Positions 27,199-37,500 of a stretch of 64,000 nt of DNA are shown piece by piece. The DNA comes from CAYWNA01 sp964459305 (GTDB lineage: Bacteria; Planctomycetota; Planctomycetia; Pirellulales; Pirellulaceae). Below the pieces are notes generated by a model that saw only the letters and a program-made list of their open reading frames with translations, ran no database searches and was not told where the DNA came from. The stretch is from NCBI GenBank assembly GCA_964459305.1, contig CAYWNA010000036.1:5677-69676 (forward strand). The letters run 5' to 3'. How positions within the stretch are numbered: the first letter of the stretch is position 1; the number at the start of each line of letters is the position of its first letter. The position numbers and the translations under genes are program-made.

Positions 27199-29714
27199 TT
27201 AGGGCTTGATGCTGCCCGTGTGCTTTCCAGAGCGCAGCTCCACGGAGAGAAAACGGCCTCTCGCTGTCGCTTCACCGATGACTTTTCCGTCGATCGTCAA
27301 GGTCGGCGTCGCGGAAGGTCGAGGAATGGAGAGGTCTGCCGTTACCCCGTCTGGCACGGTGCACTCGAAATCGAGCCGACCGTCGGTTGCGCGCTTCCAT
27401 GCGACAGGCACCGGACCGTGCCTGGTGACTACAACACCTTCCGCCTCGTTCAGATCGCCCAGCCGGGGTTCAATGATAATTCGTTTGTTCCAAACGGGTC
27501 CATCCATGCGGATGCCCAGGACGTACTCGCTGAGGAAAGAGGCCGGGATAGTGCCGAAGTCGTGGCAAACGTATGTGCAGTTGAGGAACTGTTCCGCTAG
27601 GGTTCCGGGGTCCTTTCGCGCAATCATGGTTGCCCATCTATTGCGGATGATTTGCAGAACCTCCGTGTCCGTTTCCTGCGAGTTCATCTTGTACAGTTCT
27701 TCAAACAGGAAAAGGTGGCTGTAAGGGCTCATGAGCTCGCCGGCGTGGGCTCGCATGTATCGTCTGACCGCATCACGACGATCCTCCGGCACGAGACCTT
27801 GATTCAGTGCCATCATGGCGGCTTGCACGGTGGGCGGGAGCTCTTTCTTGCTTTGGTCGATTCCCGAAAATACGCTCTTACTTTTTCGCCACCCCAGTAC
27901 AAAGACAGCCTTGAAGGCTCCTTCTTCCCTTCCTTGATTCCCGCATAGTAGGTTTGGGATGTCTCATCCCACAAATGCCGGTTGAAGCTACGCGCCAGGT
28001 TATCGGCAGCCGCGGCGTACTGCTCGGCCTGCTCTTTCTTGCCCAATACGTCGGCCAGGTATGCGGAGTCCTTGACTGCCCGATATATGCAGGCATTCAG
28101 CGTCGTGCCCTCGCAGTCATATTGAAAATTAACCGGATTATCAAAATGAAGGAACCACTCCCGTGCCTTGACAAGTCCCCTTTGCGTCCGCCGGTGCAGA
28201 AACCACTTGATTTGCCTGGTCAGGACCGGCCACAGTTCGCGCACAAGATCAGCATCTCCCGTGACGTCGTAATATTGACGAAGAGTCTGGACCCAAAGAG
28301 ATACCTGATCTTCGATCCGCGCGTGGATATTGCCCGGCCGCAAATGCAGATCCGAGGGACTGCACGCAAGCATCAGGTCGTCGCCCTGCTGGGTTAGCGC
28401 CAGGCGTCGCAGCATGTTGCCGATCAGCCTCGGATCGCTGTAAACGGGAGTGCCGTCTTTTCCGGGTCCCGCAAACGCGACACGGATCATCGGATAGTCG
28501 ATATGGGCCGTCATCCATTCGCCTCGCTCCGCGCCGTCCACGCAACCATCTTCACTGTTCACTTCAGCGGTATGGACGGCCATGGCCCAAAGCTCGTTCA
28601 GCATGCGATTGTTTGAGTGGAACCGTCCCAGCCGGTTGAACGGATAGAGCCGGTTGACGACTTTCGCACCGTGCAAGTGCATTCTGCCCGAATTCAGTTT
28701 AAGGTGCAGATACTTGAATCCGTAGGTATCGGTGCTCATATACGTCTGCCGCCCGGACCTGGCTCGATACTTGGCCGTGCCGAGGAAAGCGGGAATCCTG
28801 CGGACGATTCCGTTCGAACAAGTTTGGGCGGGTGTGACCTGAAGGTGGGTTCCGTGTTCGGCCTCGAAATCGAGGACATAATAGCCTAGAACCATTTGGC
28901 CGACGTCGATGACGATTTCGGCCGGGGCACGTATTTCGAGAGGCAGTGCATCGGGCAGTGGGCGACGGGAATGATTCGTTTGTTTCCCCTCCTTCACTGC
29001 CAGGATTGCGGTCGCCGGAATCTCCGTCTCGCGCAGCAAAGGAATCGATCGGGGGTAAAACGACCCCCATTGCATACCATCCGTAGGGCTGGCGGATTCC
29101 CACGTCGAGTCATCGAATTCCGGGAGCACCCAATCTTGTTTCTCGAACGCGGCATCGATATTGTCCACAACACAGGAATGCAGATTCGTGGGCGGCAGGA
29201 ATCGCGTGTGACGACTCGCGCGCCATCTCGAATCCGTCACCACTTGGAGAACGGCGCCTCCGCCGTTTTCGACATCCAGCCGCACGCCAAGCCCCGGCGC
29301 GTGCCTCATGATCCGTCTGCCGGACAGGCCGGTCTGCACCAACACGGCCAACGTATTGGAGCCCCTTCGCAACCACGGCTTTACATCTACGGTATCGTAC
29401 TCCGGCCTTCTCGGATGGAAACGGGACGGTCCCCGCACAACATACCGACCGTTGATCCAAAGCAGGTACCGAGCATCCGCAAAGACATGCAGTTCGGCTT
29501 TGGCCGGTTCTTCTGGCACGGTGAATTGCTTTCGGAAGGCAACGCACATTTTCCGACCTGCTTCGTCGGCCGGCAGGGGAGTCCATATCATTGAGTCCTG
29601 CAACGATTTTCCTACAGCATCGGCACCCACGTTCGCTGTCTGCTCCTCGGCCAAGGTTGTTTCCGCCGCGAAGACAGGCAGAAGCAACGTGATTACCGCG
29701 ATCAACACGCTCAT
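27199..29714 (-). pseudogene. GH78-like protein gene with a single-base frameshift
   Basis: Start at MSVLIAVITLLLPVFA with GAGGAG upstream. The frame runs through a lectin-like domain (ELHVFADARYLLWINGRYVVRGPSRF) and most of the six-hairpin barrel to about 27861-27866, then ends in nonsense. The continuation IDQSKKELPPTVQAAMMALNQG is one frame away and runs to 27199. The neighbour starting at 32226 shows the expected uninterrupted sequence (IDQDKEFFPPTPQAALTALNRG), so one base is missing at a GGGAA run. Joined, it is about 838 residues. The active-site region reads DGAERGEWMTAHID rather than DCPxRE. It and the upstream gene are tandem duplicates, alike also at DNA level near the 3-prime ends. 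Confidence 0.75.
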
Positions 29715-29745
29715 GAAAACCAAACTCCTCAAAACTCGTTTCGTG

Positions 29746-32226
29746 TTAGGGCCTGATACTGCCGGTGTGCTTTCCAGAGCGCAGCTCCACGGTGAAAAAG
29801 CGGCCCTTCGCTGTCGTGTTATCGATGACTTTCCCGTCAATGGTCAGAGTTGGTGCCGCGGAAGGGAGAGGAATCGAGAAGTCTGCCGTTACTCCGGCAG
29901 GCACGGTGCACTCGAAGGTCAACTGACCGCCGGTTCCCCGTTTCCAAGCGATAGGCACCGGGCCATGGCGTGTGACAACAACACCCTCGGCTTCCGTCAG
30001 GTCACCCAGCCGTGGTTCAATCGTGATCCTTTTCTCGCAGATTGGTCCACTTCGCCGGACACCCAACACGTAGGCGGACAAATAGGCGGACGGGATTGGT
30101 CCGAAGTCGTGACAATAGTAACTCTTGTCACCGAACTGCTCGCCAAGCGTTCCGGGCATCTTCCGACCAACCATGATGGCCCAGCGCTCGCGCATCGTGT
30201 CAATCGCCTCCTGGTCCGCCTCGTCTGTGTTCATTTGATACAGCACATCAAAAGCAAATAGGTAAGCCATGGGGCTTATCAGCTCGCAATGATGCTTGAG
30301 AAAGTACTCCTGGACGGCTGTAACTTTGCTATCGGGCACAAGCCCTCGATTGAGCGCCGTGAGAGCGGCCTGAGGCGTCGGTGGAAAAAACTCTTTGTCT
30401 TGATCAATCGACGCGTAGTAACGCTCGTAGGACTCGTCTTTCCAGCGGGACAATAGCTTCTTCTCCCCCTTCTTGAGCCCTGCGTAGTATGTGCCCGACG
30501 ACTCGTCCCAAAGGTATTCATTATACGCCTCGGCCAGGGAACTCGCCGCCCTGGAGTATTGTGCCGCCTGCGCGGGCTTCCCGGTTCTTTCCGCCAGATA
30601 GGCCGCATCGAGAAGGGCGCGGTACGCCAGGGCGTTGAGTGTGGCGCCTTCACATTCATGAAACGCGATCGGGTTGTCGAAATGCAGAAAGAACTCCCGC
30701 GCGTTTACCAGCCCACGCTCGGTGCGTCGATCGAGAAACCACGTCATCACCTTCTCAAGGACAGGCCACTCCCGCTCGACCATTTCGGCGTCCTCGGTGC
30801 CGTCATAGTACAGACGCAGCAGATTCACCCAATAACAAGAGGAATCTTCGATGAAGTTGTGGATGCCGCGTCCGAGGTCGCGCGGACCCCGATGCCAATC
30901 GGACGGATGCCACCCTTTGATCAATGCATCGCCCTCCTGGCTGAGTGCCATGCGGCTAATCTGATTGCCAAGAAGACGCATGTCGCTATAGACACACTCA
31001 CCGTTGTGGTCGGGGGCGGCAAACGCGACCCGCGTTACCGGATAGTCGATATGTCCGGTGACCCACTCCCCGCCTTCCGAACCGTCGATATAGCCGTCGA
31101 CCGCGTTGACCTCGGAAGTACGTATCGACATATCCCAAAGTTGATTGAGGAAACCGTCGTTGCACCGAAAGCTCCCGACGCGATCAAAGGGATAGCGTCG
31201 TTCGACGACCTCCAGGCCATGAATTGTCACCTTGCCCTTGTGGAGTACAAGGTGAATGAGACGACAAGTATAGTCGTCCGTCGTGCGATACGTTCGTCGC
31301 CCGGGCAGCGCGGTCGTCTGATAGTGACAGCTTCCGAGGAAACCGGCAGTTCGATTCGTGTGGGATTGACGTGGACGCAATTCAAAATGCGAGTCGCCTT
31401 CCGACTCGAAATCCAACTTGAAGTAGGCACGCACCATCTGGCCCATGTCGATGACGGCGGTTGCCGGGGCGGTCAATTCCAGTGGCATGGAAGCATTCAG
31501 TGATTGCCTCGTCTTTTCCGTCTTTCCACTCTGAGTGATTGTCAGGATCTGCCCTCCGTCCATCTTCGACTCGCGAAGCAATGGGATCATCCGCTTTTGA
31601 AACGCACCCCAGTGCCTTCCTTCGACAGCAACGGCCGTCTTCCAATTCGAGTCGTCAAATCCCGGTGTAGTCCAGTCACTCGGTTCGCGATGTTCATCAA
31701 CACGATCGGTGATTCCACTCAGCCTGACCACGGGCGGGGCAAAACGGGTCGACGCACTGCTGCGCCACGTTGTATCGGTCGCAAACCGGTCAAGAACGTG
31801 TCCGTCTTTACCCTTCGTTTCCAGCAGGAGGCCTAGTCCCGGCGTGTGGTTGATGAAGCGGTAATTGGAAAGATGAGACTGTACAAGCACGGCAAGCGTA
31901 TTCTCGCCTTTGTTCAGATAGTCGCCAACATTCAGAGTATCGTATTCGGGCCGTTTGGGGTCAAACCGGTTGGGGCCCCGAGCCACGTAGGTCCCGTTGA
32001 TCCAGAGCATATAGCGTGTGTCGGCGAAGATGTGCAACGTGGCCGACGCAGGGGTCCCGGAAAGGGTGAACTCTTTGCGGAAACCGACCGATGCCGACGA
32101 GGATGTGTCTACGGCGTCCCAAATCATCACCCCTTGCAACGTACTTGCAATTGGATCGACCGCGGAGGCGGGAGTGGCAAGGACGCAGGACGCCAGGAAA
32201 AGGAGGGCAGAAATATGCCTGAACAT
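29746..32226 (-). CDS. GH78-like secreted protein (alpha-L-rhamnosidase superfamily)
   Basis: An 826-residue intact paralogue of the frameshifted gene 31 bases downstream. Signal peptide (ALLFLASCVLATPASA), lectin-like domain (TLHIFADTRYMLWINGTYVARGPNRF), second beta domain, six-hairpin barrel (RVGSFRCNDGFLNQLWDMSIRTSEVN) and C-terminal beta-sandwich (EAEGVVVTRHGPVPIAWKRG). The site equivalent to the GH78 DCPHRExxGxxGD motif is DGSEGGEWVTGHIDYP, which keeps acidic residues but shifted. The start has only a weak ribosome site. It probably acts on a rhamnose- or similar deoxyhexose-containing glycan outside the cytoplasm, inferred from fold and neighbours. Confidence 0.78.
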   Translation of the reverse strand: MFRHISALLFLASCVLATPASAVDPIASTLQGVMIWDAVDTSSSASVGFRKEFTLSGTPASATLHIFADTRYMLWINGTYVARGPNRFDPKRPEYDTLNVGDYLNKGENTLAVLVQSHLSNYRFINHTPGLGLLLETKGKDGHVLDRFATDTTWRSSASTRFAPPVVRLSGITDRVDEHREPSDWTTPGFDDSNWKTAVAVEGRHWGAFQKRMIPLLRESKMDGGQILTITQSGKTEKTRQSLNASMPLELTAPATAVIDMGQMVRAYFKLDFESEGDSHFELRPRQSHTNRTAGFLGSCHYQTTALPGRRTYRTTDDYTCRLIHLVLHKGKVTIHGLEVVERRYPFDRVGSFRCNDGFLNQLWDMSIRTSEVNAVDGYIDGSEGGEWVTGHIDYPVTRVAFAAPDHNGECVYSDMRLLGNQISRMALSQEGDALIKGWHPSDWHRGPRDLGRGIHNFIEDSSCYWVNLLRLYYDGTEDAEMVEREWPVLEKVMTWFLDRRTERGLVNAREFFLHFDNPIAFHECEGATLNALAYRALLDAAYLAERTGKPAQAAQYSRAASSLAEAYNEYLWDESSGTYYAGLKKGEKKLLSRWKDESYERYYASIDQDKEFFPPTPQAALTALNRGLVPDSKVTAVQEYFLKHHCELISPMAYLFAFDVLYQMNTDEADQEAIDTMRERWAIMVGRKMPGTLGEQFGDKSYYCHDFGPIPSAYLSAYVLGVRRSGPICEKRITIEPRLGDLTEAEGVVVTRHGPVPIAWKRGTGGQLTFECTVPAGVTADFSIPLPSAAPTLTIDGKVIDNTTAKGRFFTVELRSGKHTGSIRP

Positions 32227-32340
32227 TGTGAGATACTCTTTTGGCTTGAGGGGTGTCGGCGGACTGGGGAATGACGAGGTGCGAAATGACATGGTCGTCA
32301 CGCTGCTGTTGTTCTGTTGGTGCGGGATCTTGTTCCCGAT

Positions 32341-34434
32341 CTACTCCTGTCTTTTCAGCTTGGCCATTGGGCCCAGAAGTCTTGCTCGCATCGCGGGATC
32401 ACGTGTAAAGACCCCCATGAGGAAGTTGTAGCTTTCCGGGAGATACCCTTCGTAGCCGCAGGTGTTGCCGTTGATGAAGAAGTGCTCCGCACCGCCGGTA
32501 CCCTTATTGACAATGCCGTTCTGAAATAAGCCGTCCTGGGCCGATCCGATCATCGCGGTCAGGATCCGGTCGGACTCTTCGTCAAGTCCAGCCACCTGCA
32601 AACCGAGCAGGTAGGGCCACACCAGCGTGGGATGGATCGTGCCGTTGGGATAGCGGTATCCAAAGGCCTTTTCCTCCGTGAGTTCATCCGGCCACGGAGG
32701 GACGTAGTGCGAATAAACGGGCTGCCCGTCCAGGCCGACGCGAGGCCCGATCATGTCTTCCTTGCGACACGGGATCAGGTTGCCGGGAACGCCCAGATGC
32801 CAGTTGGTGAAGCCGATCGACTTGGACTGCGCCACCACCCGTGAGAGAATCTCCTTACCTTGGACCGGGTCCACAATCCCGTAGGCAACCGCGATTCCGT
32901 TGACGAAGGTGTGGCAGTAATCGTGCGTTCGGCCGTCCTCGCTGATCCAACTGACAAACCAGCCGTTCTCGGGGCTCAGGAGTTGCCGGACATAGGCTTT
33001 CCGGAGCCGGGAGGCGTGGTGGCGGTAATATTCCGCGCCCTTGGGATGGCCGGTCGCCTCAAGCATGTCCGCCAGGCAAAGGAAGGCCCGATAGGAGAGG
33101 GCGTTGGTCCAGGCGTTCTTATGGCCGAAGTTCATCGACTCGAACCAGATGTCCGCTCGGTCCGGGTCGCGCAGCGTGCCGGCGTTGCCCCCGCCGTAAC
33201 TTTCCACCAGCCCGTCCTTGTCCACATCACGCCGCAGCACATAGTCGGCCATCCGGTGCAATACCTCGATTCGTTTGCGGAGCCAATCCACATCTCGGGA
33301 AATCGTCCAGTAATCCCAGGCCGCAATGATCAGACAGGGGCCCGTGCACACATACAAGTCATACATTTTCCCGAAGGCGTTCACGTGTCCCTGCGCACTG
33401 ACCTGATGGCTCAGATGAAAGTCGATGGATCGACGCAGTAAGACCTCGATATCGATTCCGGGGGCCGGTTCGCGATAAAAGAGCATCGGCTCGGCATAAA
33501 ACCACAAGGAGACAGAGGCCGGGTTGGACAACACGTTGTTGGCCAGCACCCAGGTCTTTGAAGACCCGGCCCACGTGCCGCATGGTTGCCAGTTGTTCAG
33601 ATACGCCCTGCGAATTTGTTTCCATGCGCCCGGGTCGATTCCTTCGGGGGTAGACAGTTCCTGGGGGCGGAACCGCAACTCCAATCTGGAGCCTGCGGCA
33701 AGGGGTTTTGTGTAGAGGAGTTGCAGGGTCAGCTCTCCCGGTCGGTAACCAGGAATTCTTGCCGCGTCCAGCCATGCCTGTCCGCGAAGTCGTGGATCGA
33801 GGCCTGATGCGGGAGGGTATCCACCACCGCCGCCTCGTCGGCCGTTGTTAATGACGCCCCATCCGGTGGGAGGATTCGCGTCGACCCGAAGATGGCCGAA
33901 ATCCGGTACTACCAGCAACCACGGCCCCTCTCCGTAGCCGCGGGCGTTCAGGGCAGCCGGTATGAAGACCGCCGCTCCCATGAGGGCGTTGAAGGGTAGC
34001 GTGAGACTCAAATGGTCAACCGTGCCGTCGCCCTCATACGCCACCCGCCAAAACAGGTCGTCGCCCTCTCGCGAAATCGTCCACTTGACGGTGCCCTTGC
34101 GATCCTTTCTCGGAATCGAGCAGCTCCACACTTGGTCCTTATCCACGTGCCATCGTGCCGCGGCCGTATCGGCAGTCGGCCACGTCAACGTCGCAGGGCC
34201 TGCGAGCAGGTTGGTTTTCTCCCGGCCGGTTCCTTCCGAGTCCAGCCCGACATGCACCACGCCCCGTTCGGAATGCACTCCCAGGGTCCACCGGTGGTGC
34301 AAATCGCTCAACATAGACGTCCCTCGATCGCGGTCTGGCGAATCGGGGTTCTCTTCGCACCATCCGATAGCAAGAGAGGAAAGGAGAGTCAACAAGACAA
34401 CCAACACGCCTGTTATCCGAAACGGTACTTTCAT
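32341..34434 (-). CDS. Secreted (alpha/alpha)6-barrel glycosidase-like protein
   Basis: A 697-residue exported protein. The start is set by GGAGG six bases upstream. After the signal peptide (ITGVLVVLLTLLSSLAIG) comes a beta-sandwich of about 250 residues (TLGVHSERGVVHVGLDSEG ... HLSLTLPFNALMGAAVFIP) with a glycine-rich turn (RRGGGGGYPP). A helical barrel follows from about 285 (CGTWAGSSKTWVLANN, DVDKDGLVESYGGGNAG, NAWTNALSYRAFLCLADMLEATGH). DxDKDGLV and the GHKNAW stretch resemble six-hairpin glycosidases such as GH63 or amylo-alpha-1,6-glucosidase relatives. No family assigned. Part of the minus-strand array. Confidence 0.65.
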   Translation of the reverse strand: MKVPFRITGVLVVLLTLLSSLAIGWCEENPDSPDRDRGTSMLSDLHHRWTLGVHSERGVVHVGLDSEGTGREKTNLLAGPATLTWPTADTAAARWHVDKDQVWSCSIPRKDRKGTVKWTISREGDDLFWRVAYEGDGTVDHLSLTLPFNALMGAAVFIPAALNARGYGEGPWLLVVPDFGHLRVDANPPTGWGVINNGRRGGGGGYPPASGLDPRLRGQAWLDAARIPGYRPGELTLQLLYTKPLAAGSRLELRFRPQELSTPEGIDPGAWKQIRRAYLNNWQPCGTWAGSSKTWVLANNVLSNPASVSLWFYAEPMLFYREPAPGIDIEVLLRRSIDFHLSHQVSAQGHVNAFGKMYDLYVCTGPCLIIAAWDYWTISRDVDWLRKRIEVLHRMADYVLRRDVDKDGLVESYGGGNAGTLRDPDRADIWFESMNFGHKNAWTNALSYRAFLCLADMLEATGHPKGAEYYRHHASRLRKAYVRQLLSPENGWFVSWISEDGRTHDYCHTFVNGIAVAYGIVDPVQGKEILSRVVAQSKSIGFTNWHLGVPGNLIPCRKEDMIGPRVGLDGQPVYSHYVPPWPDELTEEKAFGYRYPNGTIHPTLVWPYLLGLQVAGLDEESDRILTAMIGSAQDGLFQNGIVNKGTGGAEHFFINGNTCGYEGYLPESYNFLMGVFTRDPAMRARLLGPMAKLKRQE

Positions 34435-34522
34435 TGTGGGCCTCCGCAATTGCACTTCACTGTTCCGATCCGATTGAGGATGAGGCGTCCCCGCCTGCGA
34501 GAACGTATCTTCGTTGCATCAG

Positions 34523-34542
34523 GTCAGGCAGGAATGCCTGAC
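34523..34542. repeat. REP-type hairpin between two hydrolase genes
   Basis: GTCAGGCA-GGAA-TGCCTGAC, perfect 8-base arms with a 4-base loop and no following T run on either strand. So it is a repeat palindrome rather than a classical terminator. I recall this motif as widespread in planctomycete intergenic DNA. Confidence 0.65.
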
Positions 34543-34554
34543 GTACTATTGAGT

Positions 34555-37500
34555 TCACTCTACCGTTGACGCTTCCATGCCCGTTACCCCCGAGGCGATA
34601 TCGGTGGCAATAACGTTCCAAGCTCCAACCGGATCGTTAAGTGCGAATTGAAGCGTTACGTTGCCTGCCCCGTGTTTGTCCAGGTAGGCCATGCGCTGAT
34701 AGTGTCGGCGAGTTATTCCGTCTGGACCTTGCAGTTCGATTCGGACCACGCGTCCGGCACAGGACATGGTCGCAGGGGCTCGGACAGAACAGCCGATGGA
34801 GACCATTTGATCTCTTTGCACCTGAGCCGGAGCGTCAATGCTCACGCCTTGGATCTTCGCTTTCTGCAACGCGAACAAGGCGGCGGACTGGGTGTCTTCC
34901 ATGCCTTTGACGGGAATCTCATCCAGTTCCCCCAAGTAAATGCCTTTCTTGACGTCATAGACATGCACCTTTTCTTTCAGATGAATCTTGCCCTCGTTCC
35001 ATTTGCCGGGACGGTGGTCCATGACCACGCCGACCAGGGTCAAGTCGCCTTTTTGCAGGACGCCGTAACGATCCCCGGGGCCGTGCGCGGGCGAGAAGGT
35101 GATTTCCGGGGAAATGTCGGCTGCGGTGAGAACCGAGTTCAGTATCTGCTCGATGGATTCACGGTCACACAAACCAGTATTCACGTTGAGCAGGAGGGCT
35201 TTTCCTTTGCCAGTTTTATGTTCAACAACAAGCGGCACACCTTCTTTTTCGAGCAGAACTTTACCGTCGGTCACGGAAACAGACTTGTTTACCGCGCCTT
35301 TGCTGCCAGTCAGGGATATGGACTGTCCGTTCAGCGTGAACGTGTCGTCAAGAGCCGGAAGACCGGCTATCGCGGCGGGCCCCCGCATGTTCACCCCGAA
35401 AACACTGTTCAGTTGCGAACTGCGCAACTCCCGGCCGAACTCGTTGCGGATACCCACCGGGCCAAGGCCCAGCAGAATTCCGCCGTCTTTGACAAACTGT
35501 TCAAGAGCCTGAGCTTCTTTGCCGCTGATGCATTGTGAAGCTGGCAGGATGATGATTTTCGCTCTCTTGACGATGTCCGGGTTCCTGTTGATTTGCCGCC
35601 CGGTGATGTAGCCCCATTCGATGCCAAGTTTTCCAAGCGTCTTGATGATGCCGCCTTCGGCTTCCGTGGGAATACCAAATTCGTCGGCCGCCTCAAGGCC
35701 CAGCTTCGACGCTTGTGACCAATGCAGGTAGACGCCGGAGGGTTTGACCGCGCTGGTGCGCAGAAGCTGGCCTACTCCGTTTCCAATGAGCAGCAGATCG
35801 CGCATTTGCGTTTTGAAAAACGGCTTGTAGGAACCGTCCGTCATCAGAATTCCGTCACCTCCGGCTCCAAGACCGGTGTGAAAGTAGAACGAAGTGTTTC
35901 CGAAGCCACGGAGCGCCTGATCCCAGTATCGGGTTAAGGCGGCTTTCGGAATCTTATCGCCTTCGCAATAGGAACCATACCAGTGCCCGGTGATGTGGGC
36001 CGGGGTAGCAACAGCGCTCATCAGAGTACCGATCTTTCGGCTCGGATAAGGCGCCCAGACATCCATCGCGTTGAGCATTGCCTCCACGTCCTTTGTCTGA
36101 GAACCTTCCGCTCCGACCTTGGCCAGAGGGTCGTACTTCTTGATCTCATCGCGCAGGTAGACGTACATATCGCGGTAGACCATTTCCTGGGCGGCGCGAT
36201 GATCGATCATGGCCGGGACATGGCGCTGTTCTTTCGCTTCACCGGCAGTTAAGCGGGAAACATCATCAAACGAGCGATAATCGCTTTGCCACTCCCGATT
36301 GAGTTGGTCAATCGTTCCGTACTTGTGAGTGAGGTGACGACGGAAGGCCCTTTGGCCCCACGGTGAAAAACCGAACTCACCGTAATGACGATTCTCATCT
36401 CCGAGACTGTAGAAAAACGGCCCGTACTTGCGGCAATCCAACAATCGCTTGCTGAAAATGTCCCACATATACTGCTTGATTTCGGGATTTTCAAAGGATC
36501 CGTCCTTGATAGCTTTGTTACTTGTCCGGACCCAACCTTTCTCACCCCCGTGGATCTGGATATTGGCGGCATAGGAAAGCGGCGTGAGGTCCCACATCGC
36601 CAAGTTCCGGAATGCTACATTCTTGGGCACGCGCAGTTGAATGTTGAATCCGGCCTTGCGCACCGGCTCCGCCATGATCATGGCGGAGCCGGTTAATGGG
36701 CTAATGCCACACCAGCCTATGGATGGAAATTCGTGCGCGGTCAGAGCTTCAAGATTACGTTTCGGCACAAAGACCGCAGCGTCCTTTTGGGCCACGATCC
36801 TATCGCCGTCACGCAGTACGACCTCGATATAGCCGCCAAGAGTGCTGGGTGAATCTAAGCGAAGCTCGAAGGCAATATCCTGCGTGCCGGGTTGAACATC
36901 ATACACTTCTCGCTCATAGATGCGGTCGTTGGTGTCGATCGCCTGAACAGTCAGGCTTAAGGGTCGCGGGCATGATCCGCACAGCCTTACTTTGCCTTCG
37001 GCTTTGTCTCCGTGCTCGACGCTGTCGGTGGTGAGGCTGACGTTTTCTATCTCTTCCGGGCCGGTGACGAAAAACGCCACATCGCCCCAATCCTCGGTTT
37101 TCTCGTGCGCCAGAAGGCGTAACTCCAAATAGTGAAGCCCCGTCTTCAAGACCGGCATGTCAAGGGATATCGCATTGGGATTCTCGCTCTGCTCCACATT
37201 GACCGGGTAGGTACTGTCCCACTCAACTTTGCCCAGCGGGTCGCGAATGGTGGTCAGCAATCGAGCCTTTCCCGTGACTCCGGCCTTGATGCCTACCTTA
37301 AAGGCGTTGCTTTTCGGCAACGCGGCGCGCTCCCAACGCATTCCATCGTCGGGGAATTGGAGTTGCCACTGAGGACTCTTGCCGCCGGCCCACCGCAGTG
37401 CTTTGCCGGCGAGCGAAAGATACTTGCCGTAACGCAGGTTCCACTGGCGCTTATAGGGCGCGTCATACAGGCACGGGGTCAGCCCAGCTTCCGGCAACAG

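Noticed and set aside
34523..34542. Rho-independent terminator for the giant fusion gene
   Set aside because: The hairpin has no T run on the relevant strand and matches a repeat motif, so it is listed as a repeat.
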